Of a stretch of 64,000 bases of DNA, positions 1 to 10,885 are shown piece by piece (the stretch's first letter is position 1; each line of letters starts with the position of its first letter). The position numbers and the translations under genes are program-made. Origin of the DNA: Begonia masoniana. Lineage: Eukaryota > Streptophyta > Magnoliopsida > Cucurbitales > Begoniaceae. The DNA lies in contig CM039502.1 in assembly GCA_022432975.1 (NCBI GenBank), positions 24,264,383 through 24,328,382 on the forward strand. The letters are read 5' to 3'. The notes beneath the pieces are model-generated. The model ran no database searches and had not been told where the DNA came from. It worked only from the letters and a program-made list of their open reading frames with translations.

Positions 1-2
1 AT

Positions 3-2145
3 GGCAGTGATCAACAATCAACGGGTGATGAAATCCAATACTATCAGACAGCTTGCTGGATTTCTCCACCAGAAGCAATTCTGCGTATTTATGAATTTTC
101 CTTAAATGAAATCTCACCTCCTCTTTATACTCTGCAACTACATTTTGTACATGAACAACCTATCACTTTAACAAAATCTTCTTCTCTTCGTAAGCAATTC
201 CCAGAGTATTACATATGGAACAAACATGGCCTTATATGGAAACCTAGAAAGAAAGGAAAATCCATAGGAAGAATCGTTTCAATAAGTGTTGTGGAAGAGG
301 AACGTTATTACTTCCGTTTGCTTTTAAACTATATTACAGGTTCAACATCATTTGAAAATTTGAAAATTGTGCGAGGCTCATTGGTCAACACATCGCGAAT
401 CAGCTCTCTTACATGGTTTATTACAAGATAATGATTATATAACTTCTTGTATACAATAGGCAATATAATATCAAATGTCTTATGTTTTACAAAGACTTTT
501 CGCTATTTCTTGTTTATTGTCAACCAAATAATCTAACAAATCTTTGGAATACTTACAAAGAACATTTATTTGAATATTACATTTCTTCTAAACGTGAGTG
601 CATGGAAAAAATTAAATCATATCAATTGTATTATTCTAAACATGAGAAAGTCACTAAATGACTATACTCTCATTCGTTCAGCATTGACAACAAATTTATT
701 TCCTGAAGACAATGATGAAATACACGAACAAATGACAATGTCAGTAGATCAAACCAATCTCACTCAAATATCACTGCTAAATGACGCACACAAAAAGTTA
801 TATGATTTAATTCTACGAAAAATCATTGATAATGAACCAGCTGCATTCTTCATTGATGATCTTAGAGGAAGTGGTAAGACATTTTTATATAGAGCATTAC
901 TTGCAATAATTGGCTCAAAAGGTCTGATAGCTTTAGCAACTGCTTCCTTGGGTGTTGCAACGTCAATTTTGTCTGGCAGACGTACTGCACATTCTCGTTT
1001 CAAATTATCTCTTCATATTGATATATCAACAACATGTTCGATTAGCAAACAATCTAAACTCGGACAATTATTACATTTAGCTAAACTTATAATTTGGGAT
1101 GAAACTCCAATGTGTCAAAAAGAAATATTTGAGACTGTTAATAATGTGTTATAAGATGTTTGTGGGAATAAAAATTTATTCGGAGGTAAAGTAATATTAT
1201 TAGAAGAAGATTTTAGACAAATTTTACCTATAGTCTCAAATGGTTCAAGAAATGTCATTATCAATGCTTGTTGAGCACAATCATTTTTATGGGAGAAATT
1301 CACTAAAATTCATTTGAAAATGAACATGTATGTTTCGAGATTTTGATTTTGCTAAATTATTACTATGTATTGGTGAAGGGACAAAATCATGTAACAAAAA
1401 AGACTACATTTCACTACCTCAATAAATTATGATTCTCTTTACTGACGATACTGCTTCAATATCTATACTATTAGACATTGTCTTTCTTCATTTCAGTGGT
1501 TATTAAGAAAACTTCAATGAAATGATGCACAGAGCAATTTTAACACCAAAAAATGAACATGTTGACACGTTAAACAATAATGCATTAATCGATTTCTTGG
1601 TGAGCTTGTTTGCTATTATAGTTTTGATAATGTCTTGGACTCAACAAATGAAGGTATTAATTACGATTTTTTCAATACTTTAACACAATCAGGATTTCCT
1701 TTTCATGAATTATTTTAAAAACGTAATCGTAAAAACTTTGTAATGGTACATGTCTAATATGTTGACATTTTCAAAAAAAAAAAAGAAATGTTATCAATAC
1801 ATAAATATGTGGGGGAGATTATAGTGAAAAACATGTTTTCTTATATCAAATACCATTTCTTCCACTTGAGAATAAAAAAAGAATTTACCCTTTCAAACGT
1901 ATGCAATTTCTTATATGCCTTTGTTTTTTCTTGACAATTAACAAAGCATAAGACAAGCAATGAACTTTGTTTGTGTTTACCTATCATAGCCAATTGTCTC
2001 TCATGAACAAATATATGTTGCTCTTTCAAGGGCCAAGACGCTATCATCTGTTTGCGTACTTATTAAACCTCTAAACAAACGTACAGATCTACCAAATTTA
2101 ACAAAAAATATCGTCTACAGTGAAGTTTTAAATGAAATTCACAGT
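3..2145 (+). pseudogene. Helitron Rep/helicase remnant
   Basis: Broken gene for the RepHel protein of a rolling-circle Helitron. From base 3 to about 440 one frame encodes the Rep-to-helicase linker typical of plant Helitrons (PEAILRIYEF near 75; EERYYFRLLLNYITG near 300). The frame then shifts. The PIF1-like helicase follows at 570-1154 with a P-loop (GSGKT near 870) and Walker B (IIWDET near 1095), but a TAA ends it at 1154. The same frame continues past that stop as FGGKVILLEEDFRQILPI. Later pieces include ILTPKNEHV near 1540 and the C-terminal helicase motif IYVALSRAKTLSSV at 2008-2050, ending near 2145. Several stops and shifts rule out function. The element's start is left of the window, and I could not place its 3' hairpin or CTRR end. 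Confidence 0.85.
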
Positions 2146-2688
2146 CAAGTTTGTACTCCCATGTTTACAAGGTTCGATTTCTCCACTATAGTTTTGAAGT
2201 TATTTTCCTCATTTTTTGTCTTCCTTTTTCCACTGTTAACATTTTTTTAGTTTTTATTGTCTTTATAGACATTGGACTCTTAATTGATTATTATATCCTG
2301 TATACCTATCTATTACACGCCATTAGAAGAATGACGTAAAAAAAGATACATTGCAATCTATTTGTTCAACAAATTGTAGAAAAATATTATCTTAATGATT
2401 TTCCTTTTTGTTTCATACACTACAATTAAATTATTGATATCTTTAACGAAAAATCCACTTTTCATATTCTCCTATTAATTTCCCTCAAAATTATGGTATC
2501 TCACGTATAAAGTTTTGTTTACAACACTAATTTTGTAAAAAAAAAAAAACCTACTACATTTTTAGTAATATTTGCCTAATTTTTCTTACAATTTTTTTCA
2601 CTATTAATATTTTTTTACTTTTTTTGTTTTGTTTTTAGAGAGATTGACTTTTGAGTGGACGACTATATCCTACATTTACCTATCACAT
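2146..2688. repeat. AT-rich diverged tandem duplication
   Basis: No gene here. About 290 bp starting near 2190 recurs in diverged form from about 2580 to 2688 and continues beyond the inserted retrotransposon at 6122-6275. Shared landmarks are the run ATATCCTG(T/-)A..ACCTAT near 2293 and 2666, AGAAGAATGAC near 2327 and 6133, and ATAATTAAATTA-like plus AATCCACTTTTCAT / GATCCACTTTCATG near 2450 and 6245. Adjacency to the helicase end suggests the 3' part of the Helitron or sequence next to it, but that is inference. Confidence 0.5.
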
Positions 2689-2953
2689 TGTTAGGATTAG
2701 ACGCCCTAATCCACCTGTAACTAACGATCCAGAAAACTGAAAAAGAAAAACGAGAAAATAATGGACACCGAATTTACGTGGAAACCCTAGAAAGGGAAAA
2801 AACTACGGGTAAAGGAGAGAATCACTAATATCAAATTCGGTACAATGAGTTTTGCGACTCAAGTATCAATAAATAGAGAAAACATAAAACCCTAATATTG
2901 ATAATGGGCCCGACTCGGCCCAACTACAATTCGGGTCACACCAAATTCTAACA
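2689..2953 (-). repeat. 3' LTR of the gag-only Copia element
   Basis: 265 bp, TG..CA bounded, near-identical to 5857-6121. It lies next to the CACAT target duplication at 2684-2688. On the element's own strand it is the 3' LTR, because the polypurine tract lies on its inner side. Confidence 0.93.
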
Positions 2954-3052
2954 AACTCCACCTTGACACGAATTCCACATGAGAGATCCAACAGGCTACT
3001 CGGCCCAACCCAAAGCGAATCCAGAACACTGAACTCTGACAATCTCCACCTT
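2954..3052 (-). other. polypurine tract, present twice
   Basis: Directly inside the 3' LTR the minus strand reads AAGGTGGAGTT (2954-2964), the plus-strand primer site expected of a Copia element. A second copy, AAGGTGGAGATT, lies at 3041-3052. Both are followed by similar sequence (GACACGAATTCC against CAACGAAATTCC on the plus strand), so this is a small internal duplication of the element's 3' end. Confidence 0.75.
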
Positions 3053-3134
3053 CAACGAAATTCCAACAAGGAAACAAATCTGTAAAACTCCATTAAAAAA
3101 GCTCCTCTACCATACAGGCCCCAGATGGGCCAAC

Positions 3135-4799
3135 TCAGCATCCGATACCGATCAAGTTTAAGCTTCGCTTAAACTTGAGAGATCTACTTGAGAAGAAATC
3201 ACATCTCCTCCTCCTTGGTATCACTGAACTATCAGAGTTGCTGCAACGAACTCCATCTGAACATGTCGAAGACTCCACACAGGAATCGTTACCCTCGAAC
3301 ACATTCAATGCATAACCCACAGTTTCATTATATCGTCCCGAAGTTTTAACCTTCCGCATTGTTCTACCTTTGACGATACCACTTTGATGTGAAACTGAAC
3401 CTGATGACTGAACATCTGTAATAGGCTGACTCACCGGCTCTGATGTACCCTCAGATCCCAACCTGAACTTCACCTGAGAACCTGACTTCTTCCGAGTCTT
3501 CTCAACCTTTCTCCTAGAAGGTGAATTCACAAAATTTGCAGCCTTATTACTCATCACATTGATTGTGGAATCCGTGATCCTCGCGTGTATCACATATAAC
3601 GAGGAGCATTTTTCTCCTCTTGCCACGATCAATGAACCTCTGGTAAGCTTCCATTTTCCATCACGAAAGGTGTTGTCAAAACCTTCGTCGTCGAGCTTGC
3701 CAGTCGAGACCAAATTCTTGCGGATGTCAGGGATGTGCTTCACACCTCTCAAAACCAAGGTGTTGCCGATGTTGGTCTCCAAACACACATCTCCCATACC
3801 AATAGCTTTTGCAATGCCACCATTTCCCATCCTCACACTTCCAAAGTCACCCGAAGTATAGGATGTAAAGAAATCTCTCCGCGAAGTGGCATGTACTGAA
3901 GCGCCACTATCGATCACCCAACTCGTATCTTGGCAATCAGAATTTACAACATTCTCGTTGTACACACTGAAGGACTCCTCGGTGGCTGTGTTTGCCTCCT
4001 CGTCTATGTCACCCTCTTCGAACATCTTTTCCTTTCCTTTGGCATTCAGATTCTTCCGAAGAAACTTGTGACAAAATCTCTTTATGTGTCCTTTCTTACC
4101 ACAATGATAACACTCAAAGTTGGCGTGTTTTCTGGACTTCCTCTGACTTCGATTTCTATTGCCCAAACCTTTACTTTGATTTCTGCCCCTATTTTCAACA
4201 TTCAGAGCTGAACCATTCGATGTTTCACCAGAATCAATCTTATGAACCTCCTCGGCAAGAATACGATCCCTCACATCGGTGAATACCAGCTTAGCACTTC
4301 CAACTGAGTTACTAATTGCAGCTCTCATAGGCTCCCAGCTATTCGGAAGAGACGTCAACAAAATTAAGGCACGAACCTCATCCTCAAAATCAATTTCCAC
4401 AAATAGCAATTGATTCACAATAGTATTGAACTCATTCAGATGCGTTGCGACAGAATCACCATCAATCATCTTCAGATTAAAAAGCTTCTTCATAAGAAAT
4501 ACCTTATTATTCGCAGACGGTTTCTCGTACATATCAGACAGAGTCTTCATCAAACTCGCGGTGGTCTTCTCCTTCGCCACGTTGTGAGCAACGCTTTTGG
4601 CTAGCGTCAATCGGACGACTCCCAAAACCTTTCTATCAAGGAGATTCCATTCACCGTCTTCCATCTTCTCTGGCTTCGCACTCAGAGGAAGATGAAGTCC
4701 TTCCCCGTACAAGTAATCCTCAATTTGCATTTTCCAGAACGCAAAATCTGTCGCATCGAATTTTTTAATACTAGGTCCTGTGCTATCCTCACCTGCCAT
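3135..4799 (-). CDS. Copia gag-protease polyprotein lacking pol
   Basis: Open frame of about 554 residues. I start it at 4799 (MAGEDSTGPS..), the usual start of plant Copia gag; the frame is open for 14 more codons upstream. The N-terminal half is the UBN2/gag-polypeptide domain (FDATDFAFWKMQIEDYL; a conserved LTSLPNSW). Next comes a basic stretch and a CCHC zinc knuckle, CYHCGKKGHIKRFCHK (about 4065-4112). The aspartic protease follows with WVIDSGASVHAT (DSG codons 3903-3911) and continues to GEKCSSLYVIHARI. There it stops matching a normal polyprotein: the GAG-pre-integrase, integrase, RT and RNase H are missing, and about 140 residues rich in Ser, Lys and Arg follow. An intact gag-protease frame after loss of pol suggests it was kept useful in trans. 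What the tail does is unknown. Confidence 0.85.
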   Translation of the reverse strand: MAGEDSTGPSIKKFDATDFAFWKMQIEDYLYGEGLHLPLSAKPEKMEDGEWNLLDRKVLGVVRLTLAKSVAHNVAKEKTTASLMKTLSDMYEKPSANNKVFLMKKLFNLKMIDGDSVATHLNEFNTIVNQLLFVEIDFEDEVRALILLTSLPNSWEPMRAAISNSVGSAKLVFTDVRDRILAEEVHKIDSGETSNGSALNVENRGRNQSKGLGNRNRSQRKSRKHANFECYHCGKKGHIKRFCHKFLRKNLNAKGKEKMFEEGDIDEEANTATEESFSVYNENVVNSDCQDTSWVIDSGASVHATSRRDFFTSYTSGDFGSVRMGNGGIAKAIGMGDVCLETNIGNTLVLRGVKHIPDIRKNLVSTGKLDDEGFDNTFRDGKWKLTRGSLIVARGEKCSSLYVIHARITDSTINVMSNKAANFVNSPSRRKVEKTRKKSGSQVKFRLGSEGTSEPVSQPITDVQSSGSVSHQSGIVKGRTMRKVKTSGRYNETVGYALNVFEGNDSCVESSTCSDGVRCSNSDSSVIPRRRRCDFFSSRSLKFKRSLNLIGIGC

Positions 4800-5842
4800 T
4801 GTTATAAAAACAATGATCAAAAACTGATATTTCCTGATCAATTATTCAACCCCAATAATCAATCTCCACAATATCAATAAGTCTGCCAAATAAATTTTCC
4901 GAGCCCGAAAATATTTGAATCGATAACCTTGCCTAAATATTTCCCTCAAAATCAGAGTTTTCCAAATATTGAAATTCAACAAAATTTTCAATTTTGAAAC
5001 TCTTCCCTTAGCCTTCACAGTTCACCCAAAAATTCAAGAGCCTTTTGAACACCAATAAAAATCGCCCAATTATTGTCCAATTAGTTATTCAGCGAACGAA
5101 TTTCACCAAATTGCACCCAAAAATTTCAAGAACCAGAGCACAAAAAACTGTTTCTACTTTCGGTGCAAAATCAAGCTGGAATCTCAAACCCAGCTTTACT
5201 CGCTCGGCTTATCCCAGACAGCGACAGACAAAGCAACGGCTTCTGTGATCGGAGAAGAACTTCCAGACAACCGGCGTCGACTCTTCTCTTCACAGTCTTC
5301 TCGGTGACGGCGGCGGAGCGGTGGTTTCTCTTTGCTCTTCTTGTTGTCGGACAGAGGGCGGCGACAACAGAGGCTTCCTTACGAGCGACGAATTCTGAAT
5401 GGCGGCGGATGTGCGCGCGACGGCGGTGGGTTCGCGGGCGGCGGCCGGGCTTCTCGCGGGCGGCGTGGTCTGCGTGAACGGCGACGGCAGAGCAGGTCGG
5501 CGGTGTCTCCTCGGCTCGGGCAGAACTCTCTCTCCCTCTTCTTCTCTGTTCTTCACTGTCTTCGAAGAACAGAACACACAAAAACAAACTTTGTTTCTGT
5601 TGTTTTTTTTTTATTTCCCTCAATTTCCACCTTTCTGCTGTGGAAATTAGAAAAGAACGAATTTTTCTATTTTCTCTTTTGTTTGATTCTGTACGCTGAA
5701 CACAAGAAATCCAAAACAAAAAAACCTTTTTCTTTTTCCTTTAACTCTGCAATTCCACTCTCCGAAATTACAAACCTGAAATCGATCGATACCCTTCTAA
5801 ATAATCAAACCTTGATTTTTCGAAAACCACTTCAACCTCGAA
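4800..5842 (-). other. untranslated leader of the gag-only element
   Basis: About 1 kb between primer site and gag start, with no credible gene. The half nearest gag (4860-5160) is AT-rich. The middle (5270-5560) is GC-rich with GGCGG and GCGGC runs and gives several overlapping open frames on both strands that lack any recognisable domain. The GC-rich part could form stable RNA structure in a packaging leader; this is inference. Confidence 0.6.
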
Positions 5843-5854
5843 GCTCTGATACCA
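5843..5854 (-). other. primer binding site, tRNA-Met(i)
   Basis: The minus strand reads TGGTATCAGAGC, complementary to the 3' end of plant initiator tRNA-Met. It starts two bases inside the 5' LTR, the standard position for priming minus-strand DNA. Confidence 0.93.
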
Positions 5855-5856
5855 GT

Positions 5857-6121
5857 TGTTAGGATTAGACGCCCTAATCCACCTATAACGAACGATCCAG
5901 AAAACCGAAAAAGAAAAACGAGAAAATAATGGACACCGAATTTACGTGGAAACCCTAGAAAGGGAAAAAACCACGGGCAGAGGAGAGAATCACTAATATC
6001 AAATTCGGTACAATGAGTTTTGCGACTCAAGCATCAATAAATAGAGAAAACATAAAACCCTAATATTGATAATGGGCCCGACCCGGCCCAACTAGAATTC
6101 GGGTCACACCAAATTCTAACA
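5857..6121 (-). repeat. 5' LTR of the gag-only Copia element
   Basis: 265 bp, the same length as the partner at 2689-2953, with about nine substitutions and no indels. It is followed by the CACAT target duplication at 6122-6126. Confidence 0.93.
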
Positions 6122-6626
6122 CACATGACATGAGAAGAATGACTCAAGACATATTTGTTGAACCAACAGTATTAAAATATTATGTCAATAAAGTTTCATT
6201 GTTTTTTATATGCTATAATTAAATTAGTAAACATTTTAACAAAAGATCCACTTTCATGTTATTCTATTAGTGACGTTATTCAACCAAGGGATGAATAATT
6301 GAAACACAAATGACTCAGCTCACAAAATAATTTTCGGATAAAATTTATGGTGAACTTCCAGAATGCATAAATCTATCAAAATAGCTCCAATGAAGTTGAA
6401 ATTTGGATAGAACCTTACATTGGAAGTGGTGGAAACACCCTCCAAATTTCAAGGGCTCACTCAATGGGGGTAGGTAGATATGGCTGAAATGATGTTCGTT
6501 GGTTCGAGAAGTGATAAAGTTGCACTCCTTGATGATATGAACTTGCTATGAGGAGAGCTTTGTGCACCCTTGCTAATTGTTCTACTTTCAGGAAAGAGGC
6601 AGAGAAGAGATGCAATAAAAAGATTT
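6122..6626. other. target-site DNA and unassigned sequence
   Basis: 6122-6275 is the continuation of the repeat copy broken by the gag-only element. From 6276 to 6626 I recognise nothing: no long frame, no repeat elsewhere in the window, no RNA gene. It ends at the outer edge of the Sirevirus 3' LTR. Confidence 0.5.
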
Positions 6627-6963
6627 TGAAAGATCAAGGTTAGTTACTTGATGCCCTAGTGTTGGTGGAACACTCAGTGAGACACCAATTAATTATCGTG
6701 ATAGGACAATAATAAAGAGCATAAAATAACGAGATAGAAAGTTGGTAACGCAGTTCAGCAATTGCCTACGTCTGCGGGGCCACACCCAGAATTAAAAACA
6801 TTTCACGAGTTCACAAAGTTACAAGCAAAAATGGTCTTAAACAAATAAAGACTCTCTCTTATCTTTGTCGCCGTCTCTCACTAACTTTCTCAGTGAAATA
6901 GTTTTTGCGAGCTTCCCTCCACTTGTAATCAATCCCTCTCGAAATCTGAATACAACAAGATCC
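6627..6963 (-). repeat. 3' LTR stub of Sirevirus 1
   Basis: Begins TGAAAGATCAAGG and runs parallel to 25467-25806 with scattered differences. After GTTGATAG at about 6963 it changes abruptly into env-like coding sequence, so the inner two thirds of the LTR and the polypurine tract are gone. The env-like frame reads through the junction for about ten codons of LTR sequence. Confidence 0.8.
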
Positions 6964-8722
6964 CTTTGTTGATAGTCTCTTCAGTAATCACTTCCTGGGT
7001 TTTCGCTGGGACACCAAGAGACACACTAGAGAATTCGAGTGCAGATGACTTCGTTTCCTTCTTTTTCATAATGACATTCTCTTCCTCAGCAGTTTTACTC
7101 TTAAGTAGTGTATCGATCAGACTTGTAACAATCTCTTTTTGTTTTTGTAATACATATAGTTGATTGTCTAAGGATTTTGATACATCTATTAGAGTTTTGA
7201 TAGAATATGAAGCAAGAGCATGAGTTGACATACCTTTTGAAAATGGAGCACTTGCAATGAGTTTGTCCATATCATTCACATGTTCACCAGTCCTAAGCTT
7301 ATAACTGATGCAAATTTCATCTTTTTCAGCATATAAACATTCCTTTTCTCGAATGACTTCATGTTGTGAAGATATAATGGCATAAATTAAACTAGGAAAT
7401 AGCAAAGCTAACCTTCCATTCTTACTGTCTGAATGTTTCATAATTTGATCAAAGATAAACTGCCCAATATTGAAGGGAATAGCATTACATACTTTAAATA
7501 GTAACGTAGCCATTGATTTATTCATTCAAGTACCATGTGAAGTGGGCAGCCAATTCCTCATAGCAATTTTATGTAAAATTCCATATTTAACTGTTAGTTG
7601 AGAGGCAGGAAAATCCTTTCCTTTAGGGCATGTACATCTGACACCCCCTGTGATATCAGCAATAATCCGACTAAAATATGGAATGAACATCTCAGTATCA
7701 ATACATTCAGTTTCCAAGTATGAGTTGATCACATCAGGGGTGAATTCAAAGATCTGTCCTCTAAGATGGATTTTACCAAAGTTTGAATGATTCGAAGACT
7801 TAATATCAGAATCTAAACTACAATAGAACTCAAGAACAACTTTACTTACAAATGGTTTAAGCCCTCTAATTGTCTTACCTAAGCCTTGTTGCAAAAGTTG
7901 GTAAATCATAACTTCGTAATCTAGAAAATCACCTTCATGAATATTTCATTTAGACCATAAGTTCCTATTAGCAAAGTTTTCCCAACGTGCAGCATGAAGA
8001 TCTGATTTAAATTCTACTTTCCCAGCTTTAACAGAAGACTTACTTAAATTTTTGCTTACTTGAGTTTGTGACATTGACTGCATGCGTGTGGAACGTTTTG
8101 GAGATAGAGAAACTTTGGCCTTTTTGAACTTTGACTTATTCGATTTTAAAGAATCAGGATGCACAACAGTCTTCTTGGGTTTCAGTTTTGGTAACTTTCC
8201 AGGAGCAGAGCTTTCACCTGATTTCTTAGAACTTGAGCGAAGATTCATGGACCTTTTTGAGATCCGTTTTTCTTGAACACCAGAGGAGTCTGATTCTTCT
8301 TTATCTTTTTTGGACCATTTTTCATCAGAGGAATCTGCTTTAATTGCTCGAGCCATTTTTCCTTTCGATACTTGAGAAAGTTTTGAGTGAATAGAGGCCT
8401 TTGGAGGACCAGAGCTAGTTTTGTATATGTCGTTAACAGGATTTCGAAATCTTCTTTTGACTCCAGAAGAGTCCACTTGGTGAATGGGAAAAACGTCCAT
8501 AACTATTCGTGATTGCTCCCCCTTAAGTTCGGACATTGTGAATGCAGTAGATGGAGGCGTATAGACAACAATAGCAATTTCTGATTCTGGATAAGTAAAA
8601 TGCGCTTCTATGACAATGTGTGGAACATTGCTTGATGATGAGACTTTCGATATTTTTTGTTGATTGCCATGGATGAGAGCACTTGAAAGAAGCTCTAAAC
8701 AGTGAAACCCTCCAAAATACAA
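6929..8722 (-). pseudogene. Sirevirus env-like / putative plant transposon protein
   Basis: A single reading frame of 598 codons carrying two in-frame stops (one TGA just after NRNLWSK near 7946, one just before MNKSMATLL at 7526). The N-terminal 260 residues are Ser/Lys-rich and low in complexity (repeated SKKSG, KSNKSK). Next comes the globular domain often called putative plant transposon protein (LQQGLGKTIRGLKPFVSKVVLEFY; GVRCTCPKGKDFPASQL), then FIFDQIMKHSDSKNGRLALLFPSLIYAI and a predicted helical tail. This gene sits after pol in Sireviruses and is loosely called envelope-like. I see no clear signal peptide or membrane helix, and its role is unknown. The last ten residues derive from LTR sequence after a deletion. 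Confidence 0.8.
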
Positions 8723-9383
8723 AATGCTATCAGTAGAGAGAGAAAGAAATCACCGTTTACACTCCTTGAGAATTTATGAGAATATCTTCAAAAATTTTGT
8801 TTTTGTATTTTAAAATAAAGACCATCAAATCACATTAAAGTTTCTTCTTTTCATCTCAGAGTGTAATAATCGCAGTTTCCATATAGCTCGGAGAGAGATC
8901 AATAAGCATGTATCCACTGGAAATATCCTTTGCTAATTTTATGAAAATAAACCATAAAATCCGCATAATATCAAATTTGAAGACAGACTCATCCAGTAAC
9001 CATAGTTGTGTCATTGTAAATAGTGATCTATTTTTTATCTTCATAGGAATATACTTTGTCATCCTTTCCGATAATAAATCCTTAATCCACTAATGATTAG
9101 AGAATTATAGAAATTGGTCATAAATACATAAGCTTCTCATAGAACCACAATCTTCTCAGTTGAATGATAAGTCCAATAACCATAAACGTTGGAAATTTCC
9201 AGTAAGTAAAAAATAAGGAATCGCCCAAAAACAAGCGGCGTTTTTTTTTTTTTTTAATAATACGAAAGCAAAAGAAAAAGAAAACTTACACGAAGAATCT
9301 CTTCACATGACACAAAGGCCTAAAGCAGACCTTAACTCTTCAAATTTCACACTATCCAAAGCTTTGGTAAAAATGTCAACAAT
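8723..9383. other. spacer between env-like gene and RT
   Basis: About 660 bp of AT-rich Sirevirus sequence between pol and the env-like frame, with a poly-T run of 17 at 9241-9257. No gene or structured feature stands out. Confidence 0.5.
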
Positions 9384-10885
9384 TTATTTTTCCGTTACCA
9401 TACGTTCCAAGGTGATAACTTTGTCTTCTACAAGGGATCTAATAAAATGATGTCGAATATCAATATGTTTTGTCTGAGAATGCTGTACTGGATTCTTAGA
9501 GATATTAATTGCACTCATATTATCACAGTATGACGTTATAACACCTTGTGTGACACTGTAGTCCTTGAGCATTTGTTTCATCCAAAGAAGTTGAGTACAG
9601 CTACTACCAGCTACGATGTATTCTGCCTCAGCAGTGGAGAGAGAAATTGAGTTCTGCTTCTTACTAAACCATGACACTAAACTGTTTCCCAAATAAAAGC
9701 ATCTACTGAAAGTACTTTTTGGATCATCTGAACTCCCAGCCCAATCAGCATCACAATAGCCAACTAGATTTGCATTTGTATCAAATGAATACCAGATTCC
9801 ATAGTCAGTCATCCCGCCAACATATTTGAGAATTCGCTTCACTGACACCAGGTGAGACTCTCGAGGATTTGCTTGAAACCGAGCATATAATCCCACACTA
9901 TAACAAATGTCTGGCTGACTAGCAGTTAGATATAAGAGGCTGCCAATCATACTTCTATATAGTCGTGCATCAACAGAAGTCCCTTTTTCATCTTTGGAGA
10001 GTTTTTCATGTGTCCCAATCGGTGTTCTTTTGGGACGGGCATTCTCTAACTTGAAGCGCTTCAACAAATTTTTGGCATACTTGGTTTGGGAGATGAAAAT
10101 TTCATCATTTCTTTGCTGAATCTGAAGACCAAGGAAGTAATTGAGCTCACCGACCACGCTCATCTCAAATTTGTTAGTCATTTTAGCAACAAAATCATCC
10201 ACCAGCACCTGTGACACTGAGCCAAACACTATGTCATCAACATAAATTTGAGCAAGTAAAAACTGACCTTTGTCACGACGAATAAACAAGGTTTTATTTA
10301 CTCCCCCTCGCTCATATCTCTTGGATAATAAATATACCGTGAGTCGTTCATACCATGCTCGGGATGCTTGTTTAAGCCCATATAGTGCTTTTTTCAAACG
10401 ATAGACATACTCGGGATGATGAGGGTCCTCAAAATCATTTGGTTGAGTGACATATACTTCCTCATTTAGAAAGCCATTTAAGAATGCACTCTTCACATCC
10501 ATTTGATAGAGTTTGAACCGCATTACACAAGCAATAGCAAGTAAAACTCGAACGGATTCAAGTCGAGCAACCAGAGCAAATGTCTCATCAAAATCAATAT
10601 CTTCAATCTGTCAATATCCTTGAGCGACTAACTGTGCTTTGTTGCGTGTAATGTTTCCATGCTCATCACTCTTGTTCATGTATATCCACTTGGCGCCGAT
10701 GAAATTTACATTTGGAGGACACGACACTAAATTCCAAACTTGATTTCGAGTGAATTGATCAAGTTCTTCTTGCATTGCCTCGATCCAATATTCATCTAGG
10801 AGAGCTTCTTTCACATTTTTAGGCTCAATAATTGAGGTGAAACATGCCTTATGAATCATGTCTCTTTAGTTTACTCTCGGTTTAA
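9384..10885 (-). pseudogene. Copia reverse transcriptase - RNase H
   Basis: C-terminal pol of Sirevirus 1. The frame from about 10859 starts with the linker IEPKNVKEALLDEYWIEAMQEEL and reaches AQGY, then meets TGA at 10611-10613. The same frame resumes (QIEDIDFDETFALVARLE) and stays open from 10523 to 9384. RT motifs are MDVKSAFLNGFL, LKKALYGLKQA and the catalytic IYVDDIVFGS. RNase H shows YCDADWAGSSDD, SLSTAEAEY and CDNMSAI. A single stop plus loss of the upstream junction makes it inactive; otherwise the 379-residue segment is well kept. It would copy retroelement RNA into DNA inside the cytoplasmic particle. An inserted TRIM/LTR fragment cuts the linker on its 5' side. Confidence 0.92.

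Larger units (their letters stand above)
2689..6121 (-). mobile_element. gag-only Copia-derived LTR element (TR-GAG-like), complete
   Basis: Structurally complete LTR retrotransposon of 3,433 bp on the minus strand. Two 265-bp LTRs begin TGTTAG and end CTAACA, and the 5-bp target duplication CACAT is present at 2684-2688 and 6122-6126. A primer site for initiator tRNA-Met follows the 5' LTR and a polypurine tract precedes the 3' LTR. The only open frame encodes gag and protease. Integrase, reverse transcriptase and RNase H are absent, so movement would depend on enzymes from a related autonomous Copia element. The LTRs differ at about nine of 265 positions by eye, so this is not a very recent insertion. 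It sits inside the diverged repeat of 2146-2688. Confidence 0.9.

Noticed and set aside
5171..5862. Overlapping GC-rich frames on both strands
   Set aside because: They lie in the untranslated leader of the gag-only element, show no domains, and arise from low stop frequency in GC-rich sequence.
6929..8722. A viral envelope glycoprotein
   Set aside because: No signal peptide, membrane helix or cysteine pattern visible; the domain is the plant transposon protein type, and envelope-like is only a positional label.
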